Shown here: positions 5,584 through 12,093 of the stretch, piece by piece | Layout: each line of letters opens with the position of its first letter | Position numbering within the stretch: position 1 is the stretch's first letter | From: Candidatus Roizmanbacteria bacterium | GTDB lineage: Bacteria; Patescibacteriota; Microgenomatia; UBA1406; GWC2-37-13 | Assembly (NCBI GenBank): GCA_026395455.1 | Contig: JAPLYR010000081.1 | Coordinates: forward strand, 1 to 12,275 | DNA: 12,275 nt | Direction: 5' to 3' | Notes under the pieces: generated by a model | Told to the model about the DNA's origin: nothing | What the model saw: the letters and a program-made list of their open reading frames with translations, nothing else | Databases searched by the model: none | Position numbers and translations under genes: made by a program

Positions 5584-5672
5584 CTTGATTGAAGGGGCCC
5601 GACACGCGCGGAAAAAGTGCAAGCCAGCAGGCTATTGCAGCTTTTGAGCACTGGCGGGAAGTCTCAATCAAG
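5584..5672. other. 89-bp GC-rich structured element between the dUTPase-like gene and thyA
   Basis: Perfect 9-bp arms CTTGATTGA (5584-5592) and TCAATCAAG (5664-5672) enclose a stretch much richer in G and C than its surroundings. Inside, GCCAG (5623-5627) can pair with CTGGC (5651-5655) around a small hairpin AGGCT-ATTGC-AGCTT (5629-5643), and CAC (5603-5605) can pair with GTG (5617-5619). It starts about 28 nt after the stop of the upstream gene and ends about 104 nt before the thyA ATG, so it would lie in the leader of a thyA message. I compared it mentally with SAM, THF, preQ1, cobalamin, fluoride and SRP RNA signatures and found no match. A structured RNA or a small mobile insert are both possible. 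Confidence 0.5.
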
Positions 5673-5699
5673 ACGGAATCTGGTTTATGTTTTAAATTG

Positions 5700-6239
5700 T
5701 TATATCTGTTTTTCTCTTTTTTCTGTTGTTACTCTTCCCCCTTGCCATTGTCCTTTATATTGTGTTCCTCCCCCATCAACCCATTCAAATTGGGCATGGA
5801 CAAATCGCGCTCCCATCTCTATTTCAACCACAATTGGACCTTCATTTTTGAGCCCAAATGTCAGTTTTCCACAATATCCCGGTGCCCCATTCCCTGTTCG
5901 TAAAAAAAGTCCACTTCGAAATGTAGTTGTGCGAGGTTTAAAATTAACAGTAATATCTAAAGGAAGGTTTACTTTTTCAATCGTGCTGACCAGGAAAAAA
6001 TCCCCTGGATTAATCTTAATTGTGCGCAACTCCCCTTCTTTATACTCCACAACTTTTTCTATTTTTGGTGTTTCTCTATGGGTTATGCCAAGAAATGCAT
6101 TACCAGATATTTTAAATACCTCTCCGAGACGAAGATCAAGACCTGCCCCTTCTGGAGTTTTAAGATCTCTCTCCCCTAACCCCTCCACTAATTTTTTTTC
6201 TTTAATGAGTTTGAGTAATAATTCAGGTCCGAGTATCAT
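5700..6239 (-). CDS. dUTPase/dCTP-deaminase-fold protein
   Basis: The 179-aa product follows the trimeric dUTPase/Dcd fold in order: GAGLDLRLGE (31-40), INPGDFFLVSTIEKVNLP (76-93), FKPRTTTFRSGL (100-111), GAPGYCGKLTFGLKNEG (118-134), then YKGQWQGGRV (161-170) as a C-terminal phosphate-binding-type motif. Next to thyA the natural role is making dUMP and clearing dUTP. In a hand alignment the Asp of the usual IDPG/ID-x2-Y motif falls on A119, and the deaminase Glu of the LE-x2-N block falls on G129. Deaminase activity is therefore doubtful, and the hydrolase chemistry would need another acid. It starts 14 nt after the upstream unknown gene, which suggests one transcript. Overall fold assignment is fairly safe; substrate is not. 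Confidence 0.75.
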   Translation of the reverse strand: MILGPELLLKLIKEKKLVEGLGERDLKTPEGAGLDLRLGEVFKISGNAFLGITHRETPKIEKVVEYKEGELRTIKINPGDFFLVSTIEKVNLPLDITVNFKPRTTTFRSGLFLRTGNGAPGYCGKLTFGLKNEGPIVVEIEMGARFVHAQFEWVDGGGTQYKGQWQGGRVTTEKREKQI

Positions 6240-6253
6240 AAAATAAAGACAAA

Positions 6254-6790
6254 TTAATAATGAGATTCATCCAGTTCCACCGCTTTAAAGTGCCCATTTT
6301 CATCAAATTCAATCTGCACTATTTGAAAGCCAACTCCCAGTTTTACCACCTCTTCCATTGAGATGTTAAATGCTGTTTCGCGAAGTGCTTCATATAAATA
6401 TTCTTTATCTACTGAGACAACAGAACTAACTATTTCTTTGTCATATAGCTCCTGCGCAAGCATGTGTAGTCTTTGTGCGGACATATACTCTTGAATGATG
6501 TAGGGTCGAACTTTTATCATGCCGTGATCTGAACTAAAACGAGCTTCACGAGGGAGGGTAAAAGGTCCTTTTATACGAAAAATAATGTTGTAGTCTTGAG
6601 GCGGGTAATCAAAGCTTTTTGCTTGAAATTTTTCATCGATCGTAAGTCCATATTCAACTCCACATCTATATACAATTCCCTTTTCTTCTGGAGTGATTTC
6701 ACCCTCGTTTAAAATACATCTTTCTCTAAACTCTTGGATATAATTATTAAACTCATCATTCCTAAGATGTATTGGCTTTATGATATTCAT
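6254..6790 (-). CDS. Hypothetical protein upstream of the dUTPase-like gene
   Basis: The 178-aa soluble protein has no signal peptide or membrane segment and I do not recognise its family. Visible features: a charged N-terminal helix-like part (RNDEFNNYIQEFRERCI), a middle part with alternating hydrophobics that could be beta strands (YNIIFRIKGPFTLP, MIKVRPYIIQEYM), a helical part (AQRLHMLAQELYDKEI), and an acidic C-terminus. Two Cys (C25, C43) are too far apart for a typical zinc knuckle. It heads the minus-strand series, 14 nt before the dUTPase-like gene, and diverges from the glycosyltransferase gene with a 64-bp gap. Linkage to nucleotide metabolism is suggested only by position. Confidence 0.8.
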   Translation of the reverse strand: MNIIKPIHLRNDEFNNYIQEFRERCILNEGEITPEEKGIVYRCGVEYGLTIDEKFQAKSFDYPPQDYNIIFRIKGPFTLPREARFSSDHGMIKVRPYIIQEYMSAQRLHMLAQELYDKEIVSSVVSVDKEYLYEALRETAFNISMEEVVKLGVGFQIVQIEFDENGHFKAVELDESHY

Positions 6791-6842
6791 ATATATTTAC
6801 TGTTAAACAAATCACAAATTAGTATTTATATTTCTTCTAGTA

Positions 6843-6848
6843 TACAAT
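6843..6848 (+). promoter_or_regulatory. -10 box of the glycosyltransferase gene
   Basis: TACAAT (within TATACAAT, 6841-6848) ends 6 nt before the ATG at 6855, the spacing expected when transcription begins at the start codon. The -35 region is weak (TTAGTA near 6819). No Shine-Dalgarno sequence is present. Confidence 0.45.
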
Positions 6849-6854
6849 ATACCC

Positions 6855-7865
6855 ATGCGTGCACCAGTTTATATTTATGATCCTACAATCGCAGATACAC
6901 AGAGTAAAGTTCGTGGTATTGGGCGCTATTTACAGATATTAAGGGAAAATGCACCTTCTGATTGGATATTTACTGAACATTTGAAGGGGATTCCCTCTCA
7001 TTCAGTTCTTATCCAGCCTTTCTACACATTCTATCAACCACCTCTCATCACGAAACGCATTACCGATCATCAAATTGCAGTTATTCATGATGTGGTTCCC
7101 TTAAAGTATCCTGAACACTACCCTATTGGTCTCAAAGCATTTTTTTATTCACTTATTGAGCGGTTTCACCTTCATTTATATGATCATTTCATTACCGATT
7201 CAGAAACAAGTAAAGAGGATATTGCGAGCTATTTGAAAATAAAGAAAGAAAAAATATCGGTGGTATATCCAACATTAGCTCGCTGTTTTTGGGAACATCC
7301 CATTCATCGATCTCTTCCCTCTGATTATTGCTTATATGTTGGAGATGGCACATGGAATAAGAATCTTTCTACATTGGCAAGAGCAATAAAAAAAACGAAT
7401 ATAACTTGTATATTTGCAGGGAAGATATTTAGCGATCCAAACCCTGAGCACTATACTCATCCCTGGCAGCTAGACTTGCAACTCTTTTTTAAAGAAGCGA
7501 TGAATGATAAACGGTTCATTTTTGCGGGTTATGTAACCGATAAAGAGCTGTTAAATTTATATGTACAAGCTAAGCTAAATATATTGTTGTCACACGATGA
7601 AGGATTTGGTTTTTCTTATGTTGAAGCCGGGTCTTTAGGGTGTCCCTCACTATTAAGTGACAGACCCATTTTCCATGAAATTGCAGGGACTCATGCCGCA
7701 TTTGTAGATGAAACAAGCCCAGAAAAAATAGCAGCAACACTTACCTCTCTTGTTGGGAACACCGATAGGCTCAACCAACTTTCTGTTGGGGCTCTAGAAC
7801 AATCTAGTAAATACAATAGTGAATCCTTCAAAAAAAGACTCCATGAAGTAGTATACCCCTATTAG
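6855..7865 (+). CDS. GT4-type glycosyltransferase
   Basis: The 336-aa product has the two-domain GT-B layout of family 4 glycosyltransferases. In the N-terminal half are VRGIGRYL (19-26), the acceptor-domain stretch VIHDVVPLKYPEHY (76-89), and ITDSETSKEDI (113-123). In the C-terminal half are YVGDGTWNKN-L (161-171), where many GT4s have YVG-x4-KN, FIFAGYVTDKELLNLY (221-236), and the nucleotide-sugar site DEGFGFSYVEAGSLGCPSL (248-266) with the E-x7-E pair E249/E257. No signal peptide or membrane helix is present, so it is cytosolic and likely transfers a sugar onto a lipid-linked or surface polysaccharide; donor and acceptor cannot be told. It stands alone on the plus strand with its own promoter and no neighbouring polysaccharide genes. 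Confidence 0.88.
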   Translation: MRAPVYIYDPTIADTQSKVRGIGRYLQILRENAPSDWIFTEHLKGIPSHSVLIQPFYTFYQPPLITKRITDHQIAVIHDVVPLKYPEHYPIGLKAFFYSLIERFHLHLYDHFITDSETSKEDIASYLKIKKEKISVVYPTLARCFWEHPIHRSLPSDYCLYVGDGTWNKNLSTLARAIKKTNITCIFAGKIFSDPNPEHYTHPWQLDLQLFFKEAMNDKRFIFAGYVTDKELLNLYVQAKLNILLSHDEGFGFSYVEAGSLGCPSLLSDRPIFHEIAGTHAAFVDETSPEKIAATLTSLVGNTDRLNQLSVGALEQSSKYNSESFKKRLHEVVYPY

Positions 7866-7871
7866 TCAAGT

Positions 7872-7904
7872 TTGTTAAATTGGTTGAATCAGTTAATTTA
7901 GCAA
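7872..7904. repeat. AT-rich stem-loop between the glycosyltransferase gene and element B
   Basis: TTGTTAAATT (7872-7881) pairs with AATTTAGCAA (7895-7904), nine Watson-Crick pairs plus one G-U, around a 13-nt loop. It starts 7 nt after the glycosyltransferase stop and lies 25 nt beyond element B on the minus strand. It may help end either convergent transcript, but no U-tract follows on either side. Confidence 0.4.
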
Positions 7905-7929
7905 AGCAAAATTGGTAACAAAATTATAT

Positions 7930-8041
7930 GTAATTCGAAGCAGTATGCCAGGCATGTAGACCTTTTTGCGGTTGCAAGTTGAGAGTGAGGTTTGGAAAAA
8001 CGATGCAAAACGGCGCTACTGCCGGCATATGCGAGAATTAC
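7930..8041 (-). ncRNA. Structured element B, copy 2 of the unnamed family, in the 3' region of tatD
   Basis: This 112-nt element carries the same ordered blocks as 2576-2683: AATTCGAA (7932), TATGCC (7944), GACCTTTTT (7959-7967), GGAAAAACGATGCAAAA (7994-8010), GCATATG (8025-8031) and GAGAATT (8033-8039). Outer arms GTAATTC (7930-7936) and GAATTAC (8035-8041) pair perfectly. TATGCC (7944-7949) pairs with GGCATA (8024-8029), and after a bulged A, GGCA (7951-7954) pairs with TGCC (8020-8023). Between copies these inner arms differ in sequence but keep pairing. It starts 10 nt after the tatD stop on the minus strand, almost the same distance as copy A from queA. No U-tract follows, so it is not a plain intrinsic terminator. 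Confidence 0.6.
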
Positions 8042-8051
8042 TCTGACATTT

Positions 8052-8888
8052 TTACTTATTTAGGTTAAATAGTCTTTTTGCATTCTTTGTAGTCACCTCC
8101 GCCACCTCTTCAACTCGTATCCCCTTTAAATCAGCTATATACTGCGCGATTATGGGAATATTTGCAGGAGTATTTGGGTAGAGCCGTTGTGTTTTCAGTG
8201 GTTCTGGAAGAAGAAATGGAGAGTCTGTTTCCAAAACAAGCATAGTAAGGGGAACTTTCTTTATAAATGAAGATTTTTCACCTCCATAGGTCACATCACC
8301 ATCTACTCCGATATATATATCGTGTGCTTGTGCATAACTGAGGAGATCTTCATCTGGTTCACAACAGTGGAATACTGTCCGAAAACGCATTTCTTCGCAC
8401 CACTCTTGATTGATAATATCGATAATCTCTGTTTTTGTCTCGCGGTTATGGAGAATAAGGGCTTTGTCATATTTTCTTGCAAGTCGTATCTGAGCAATAC
8501 AATATTCTTTTTGTGCGTTTAAAAATTCATCACTTATCTGATAGTTTTCATATTTCGTATCCTCATACATATGTTTATCTAACCCAATCTCCCCAATTGC
8601 AACCACTTTGGGGTGAGTAATCAGTTTTTCAAGCTCATTCATGTCATCTTGCATCGTATTTGACGCTTCTTTATTAAATGTGTGATGAGGATGAATCCCA
8701 ATAGCAACGTATATTGAGTCATCTTGTTTAGCAATCTCTATAGCTTTCAGTGAAGAAAATAGATCAGTTCCAGGTACTACAAATATTCCAACTCCCTTTT
8801 TATGTGACTCCTTAATTACTTGTTCTCGTGTTTTGTTAAACCGTTTAAAGTTAAGATGACAATGAGTATCAATAAATGTTGTATTCAT
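8052..8888 (-). CDS. tatD: TatD-family metal-dependent hydrolase (3'-5' DNase type)
   Basis: The 278-aa product is a TatD/YcfH-type amidohydrolase-fold nuclease. Metal ligands are visible in order: DTHCHLNF (H9 and H11), the Glu of AIGEIGLD, the His of LILHNRE, the His of VFHCCEP (usually HCFSG), and the Asp of LETDSPFL. The C-terminal part (PNTPANIPIIAQYIADLKG, then TTKNAKRLFNL) matches the family end. Members remove damaged DNA ends or act in RNA and D-amino-acyl-tRNA quality control; which applies here cannot be read from sequence. The ATG at 8888 lies 12 nt after a -10 box shared with the divergent TSP1 gene, so the message has at most a very short leader. Element B begins 10 nt after the stop. 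Confidence 0.93.
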   Translation of the reverse strand: MNTTFIDTHCHLNFKRFNKTREQVIKESHKKGVGIFVVPGTDLFSSLKAIEIAKQDDSIYVAIGIHPHHTFNKEASNTMQDDMNELEKLITHPKVVAIGEIGLDKHMYEDTKYENYQISDEFLNAQKEYCIAQIRLARKYDKALILHNRETKTEIIDIINQEWCEEMRFRTVFHCCEPDEDLLSYAQAHDIYIGVDGDVTYGGEKSSFIKKVPLTMLVLETDSPFLLPEPLKTQRLYPNTPANIPIIAQYIADLKGIRVEEVAEVTTKNAKRLFNLNK

Positions 8889-8900
8889 ATAGTGAGTTTG

Positions 8901-8908
8901 ATTATAAT
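8901..8908. promoter_or_regulatory. Self-complementary -10 box shared by tatD and the TSP1 gene
   Basis: ATTATAAT reads as its own reverse complement and so supplies TATAAT on both strands: plus 8903-8908, minus 8906-8901. The start codons are only 29 nt apart (8888 minus, 8918 plus), leaving leaders of a few bases on each side. A poor -35 (TTGTAT, 8879-8884, 18-bp spacing) is available for the plus direction. Confidence 0.6.
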
Positions 8909-8917
8909 AGAAACATC

Positions 8918-10648
8918 ATGAAAAAAAGTTGGATATATATATTTCTTTTTTGCTTTCTCTTCTTAACTTTTAATAAAATTACACTTGCAGACTTCAACAT
9001 CATTAATAGCAATAGTGCTGATCCAGTGGACTGTGTATGGAGTGACTGGGGAACGTGCTCAAAATCTTGTGGAACAGGAATTCAGTGGAGATATATAGCT
9101 CTTGAAGCTTCAAATGGAGGAGTGGAATGTACCGGACAATATTATCAGCAATGTAACACTCAACCATGTCCTATCAACTGTGTATGGAGTAGTTGGAGTG
9201 CCTGTTCTGTTACTTGTGGTGGTGGAACTCAGACGAGAACCCATACTACTGAGGCGCAATGGGGAGGAGCAGAATGTGCTGGTCCATCTTCTCAATCATG
9301 CAATACTCAACATTGTCCTGTGGACTGTGAATGGAGTGATTGGAGCGCCTGTTCGGTTAGTTGTGGAGGAGGGACTCAAACAAGATATCACACGGTAGAA
9401 AAAGCATACGGAGGTAAAGATTGTACTGGCAAGTCAAGTCAGTCATGTAATACCCAATATTGTCCAATTGATTGTGTTTGGAGTAATTGGACACCATGCT
9501 CTGTCACTTGTGGCGGAGGAATTCAAACAAGATATCATCTTTCTGAAGCTAGATATTATGGAAGAGACTGTGTAGGTCCCTCAACGAATACTTGTAATGA
9601 AAATGTGTGTTCCGATATTGGTTCTGGTGGATTTGTAAAACCATCAACATCATCAACATCCTATTCTCCTCCCATTATTATTCTAAGCTCAAATAATGCA
9701 GCTCCAACCGCCTACCCAACACGTGTTCCAACAGTAAAGCAGGCAGATGCAAATTTTAATGTTGTTCAGTTGTTTACAAAGCCAACCGCTACTCCTACAC
9801 CAGTCCTCCCTACTCCTACTACGTATAAGCCTTACCAGCCACCAACGGTTGCTCCAACTAGTATTCATATTCAGCCAACTCCCATTATCCCTACTCCAAC
9901 GGTAAAACCAGAATCATTTATTCCTAATTCATTAGGATCTCAAACTAATAATGCCAACCAACAAACTTCATATACACTTAATACTCAAATTTTGAAGGAT
10001 ATTAAAGTTGCTATTAATAAGGTCACAAGGACTCCTACGGAAAAACCATTACTTCCTCAGGAACAAAAATTATTAGCGAATAAAGCGGCATCAAGTTCTT
10101 ATGGAGGTATTGTCGTATCACTTGAACAAAAGACTGGCTCGCAATTTGTCACACAACAAGATGAGCTCACAGTAAAACGAGGAAATCAATTTTTTAGTAT
10201 TTCAAATCAAGCTACCCCCATCCAAAGTATAAGTAGTCAAAAATCGACTAACACAAAGAGTGAGTTGTCTACTGAACAACTCGAAATCAATGCAAATAAC
10301 GTTATAGCACGATCAAGTATGGGTCTTTCAATTGATCCCTTAAGTGGAGTTCTCACTATAGACACTCCTACGGGTCCAAAAAAAGTGAGTATTATGCCTG
10401 ATGAGGCTCTGGGGATTGTACTAGAACTAAAGGCGCTTAATACGAAGGGCGTTGTTGAACCAACAATCCTTCTCGTTAGTGAAAAAGGTTCTCTAATCTA
10501 TCGAATATCTGGAGAAAAAGTTGAGAAATTCCTTGGCTTTTTCCCTATCTCAATTCGTAAACAAATTCTGGTCTCAGCCGATACAGGAAGTGTAGTTAAA
10601 GTTGAACTATCCCTTCTTTCACAGATACTCAGCTTCTTCACATTCTAA
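8918..10648 (+). CDS. Secreted protein with four thrombospondin type-1 repeats
   Basis: The 576-aa reading begins at the ATG at 8918, which gives a classical signal peptide: MKKSW, a hydrophobic core IYIFLFCFLFLTF, and a likely cut after TLA at residue 24. An upstream in-frame ATG (8876) would put 14 polar residues first and lies inside the opposite gene. Residues 38-231 are four TSP1 domains with an exact 49-residue period, each with six Cys and the pattern W-x2-W-x2-C-S-x2-C-G-x-G. Residues about 240-335 are a Pro/Thr/Ser-rich linker with PTPT and PTV runs. Residues about 355-576 form a C-terminal region I cannot assign (SIDPLSGVLTIDTPTGPKKV, then LIYRISGEKVEKFLGFFPI), ending in a short hydrophobic stretch without LPXTG. 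TSP1 domains usually bind proteins or glycans, so an adhesin or surface-interaction role is likely, by inference. Confidence 0.9.
   Translation: MKKSWIYIFLFCFLFLTFNKITLADFNIINSNSADPVDCVWSDWGTCSKSCGTGIQWRYIALEASNGGVECTGQYYQQCNTQPCPINCVWSSWSACSVTCGGGTQTRTHTTEAQWGGAECAGPSSQSCNTQHCPVDCEWSDWSACSVSCGGGTQTRYHTVEKAYGGKDCTGKSSQSCNTQYCPIDCVWSNWTPCSVTCGGGIQTRYHLSEARYYGRDCVGPSTNTCNENVCSDIGSGGFVKPSTSSTSYSPPIIILSSNNAAPTAYPTRVPTVKQADANFNVVQLFTKPTATPTPVLPTPTTYKPYQPPTVAPTSIHIQPTPIIPTPTVKPESFIPNSLGSQTNNANQQTSYTLNTQILKDIKVAINKVTRTPTEKPLLPQEQKLLANKAASSSYGGIVVSLEQKTGSQFVTQQDELTVKRGNQFFSISNQATPIQSISSQKSTNTKSELSTEQLEINANNVIARSSMGLSIDPLSGVLTIDTPTGPKKVSIMPDEALGIVLELKALNTKGVVEPTILLVSEKGSLIYRISGEKVEKFLGFFPISIRKQILVSADTGSVVKVELSLLSQILSFFTF
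9029..9610 (+). repeat. Four 147-bp coding repeats (TSP1 domains)
   Basis: Four units, with first-Cys residues 39, 88, 137 and 186, repeat every 147 bp. Units 2 to 4 are most alike (SACSVTCGGGTQTR and similar); unit 1 is the most divergent (TCSKSCGTGIQWR). This pattern suggests growth by internal duplication with unit 1 as an older copy. Confidence 0.9.
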
Positions 10649-10662
10649 ATTAAGGATGAGTT

Positions 10663-10692
10663 GATGGTTCCCTACAGCTGTAGTTTTTCATC
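10663..10692 (+). terminator. Possible weak terminator of the TSP1 gene
   Basis: The palindrome CTACAGCTGTAG (10672-10683) gives a 4-bp stem with a 4-nt loop followed by five T, and GATG (10663-10666) can pair with CATC (10689-10692) outside it. It lies 14 nt after the stop. The stem is short, so termination here is uncertain. The rest of the 203-nt convergent gap to 10851 shows nothing I can name. Confidence 0.35.
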
Positions 10693-10851
10693 TTCATGTT
10701 CTTTGTCTTCGATAACACAGACAGATAACATATAAACGTATTTACACATAACAAAGATAGTTATTCTACATAGTCAAGGACTATTTTATTCTAAAGAATG
10801 AAGAAGTTAGTCAATACTAGTAAGGTTGACCTCAATGCGGAGTGAGTACTG

Positions 10852-12093
10852 TTACTTTAGTATTCTTTCTATTGCTGTATCAAGTTGTTTGTCCAGTGAG
10901 CGACTGAGTGTATCTCCAGCTGGAATAACATTAACAACCTTTATCTCTGGCTCAATCCCCTTTCCATTAATCCAATCGCCCTTTGGAAGTACCCACTTTG
11001 CAACGGTTACATGAAGTCCCATTCCATCTCCAAGATCTATTGCTTCCTGTACTGATCCTTTTCCAAATGATTTTTCTCCAACGAGTGAGGCACGCTTATA
11101 GTCTCTGAGTGCTCCTGCCAAAATCTCTGCTGCAGATGCTGAACCTCCATTAATGAGAATTGTCATTGGAATAGAGAGAAGTGATCCTTGTCTTGTCACA
11201 AAATAGTCCTTGTTCTCGTAACTCGTTGATTCTTGTTTTACTACAAGCTTTCCTTGGTCTAGAAACTCTCCTGCAAGATATACTGAACTCTCTAAATATC
11301 CGCCTGGATTGTCTCGAAGATCTAAAACAAGTCCTTTAATTTCACCTTTTTCCCATTTTGCATTAATATCCGCTACTCCTTGTGCCCATTCGTCAATGGT
11401 GCTATCACCAAATTGGTTTAGAGTTAAATAGGCAACGTGATCACAATTATCAGTACATGTTGATAATTTTTCGTCCAACTTTACCTCAACAGATTTGACA
11501 TGAATTGTATCTCGAACTACATCGACTATAACTTCTTTCCCATCACGTTCAAGTGTAAGATGTACTGTTGTCCCCTTATCGCCACGTACCTTTGACACTA
11601 CTTGGGTAAGAGGCATTCCAGCAATCACTTCGTTATTAACCTTAACGATAAAGTCTCCTGTTTGAATATGTGCCTTCTCTGCTGGAGAATCTTTGAGAGC
11701 CGACATGACTACAACTCTATTTGCCTTCATTCCTAAACTTGCTCCTATACCTTCAAATTTTCCCTCAAGTCCATCCTTTGATTGTTTATTTTCAACAGGA
11801 GTTAAGAAGAATGTGTATGGATCCTCAACTGAGGCAACTAAACCCTTAATTGCACCATAATACATCTTTTTTTTATCTATTTTTTTCTGATCGACATACT
11901 TTTTTTCCATTGTTTCCCACACTTTCCAAAACATGTAAAAATCAACATCTTTATTATTTGTACTTATGCTTGTGCTCTTGTTTAGAGAAAGTTTATATTC
12001 TCCCAATTTATAGCCAGTTCCAAATAAAAGAACAGCCACTGAGGCGATAAGGAGAAGATTGGTTATCTTAAGGTGTGATTTTCCAGTTTTCAT
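10852..12093 (-). CDS. Membrane-anchored S41 C-terminal processing protease
   Basis: The 413-aa product is a CtpA/Prc-type serine protease that cuts exported or envelope proteins at C-terminal regions. Residues 9-29 form one N-terminal membrane anchor with the rest outside. Residues 52-100 are the N-terminal cap (WETMEKKYVD, SVEDPYTFFLTP), and 115-200 a PDZ domain (GIGASLGM, SPAEKAHIQTGDFIVKVN). The catalytic domain has LVLDLRDNPGGYLESS (255-270), the nucleophile S320 in INGGSASAAEIL, the general base K345 in FGKGSVQ 25 residues later as in the family, and Q349. CTDNC (213-217) between PDZ and catalytic parts could form a small disulphide loop. The ATG overlaps the stop of the upstream gene by ATGA, so it is probably the downstream member of an operon. 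No Shine-Dalgarno sequence or own promoter is evident. Confidence 0.95.
   Translation of the reverse strand: MKTGKSHLKITNLLLIASVAVLLFGTGYKLGEYKLSLNKSTSISTNNKDVDFYMFWKVWETMEKKYVDQKKIDKKKMYYGAIKGLVASVEDPYTFFLTPVENKQSKDGLEGKFEGIGASLGMKANRVVVMSALKDSPAEKAHIQTGDFIVKVNNEVIAGMPLTQVVSKVRGDKGTTVHLTLERDGKEVIVDVVRDTIHVKSVEVKLDEKLSTCTDNCDHVAYLTLNQFGDSTIDEWAQGVADINAKWEKGEIKGLVLDLRDNPGGYLESSVYLAGEFLDQGKLVVKQESTSYENKDYFVTRQGSLLSIPMTILINGGSASAAEILAGALRDYKRASLVGEKSFGKGSVQEAIDLGDGMGLHVTVAKWVLPKGDWINGKGIEPEIKVVNVIPAGDTLSRSLDKQLDTAIERILK

Noticed and set aside
5584..5672. tRNA, SRP RNA or integron attC site at the GC-rich element
   Set aside because: No T-loop consensus, no SRP GGAAG-x-AGCC type core, and no attC core sites were found.
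5589..6246. Plus-strand open frames of 104 and 209 residues across 5589-6246
   Set aside because: They run antisense to the dUTPase-fold gene, which has clear family motifs in the other strand, and begin inside the GC-rich structured element.
8876..8917. Upstream in-frame ATG for the TSP1 protein
   Set aside because: It would place polar residues before the signal peptide and start inside the tatD coding sequence and upstream of the -10 box.
9029..9610. Regular 147-bp repeats that could suggest a CRISPR-like or satellite array
   Set aside because: The repeats are in frame, encode TSP1 domains with conserved Cys and Trp, and have no spacers.
10788..10799. ATTCTAAAGAAT palindrome as terminator of the S41 protease gene
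   Set aside because: Only five pairs with a two-base loop and no U-tract on the minus strand.
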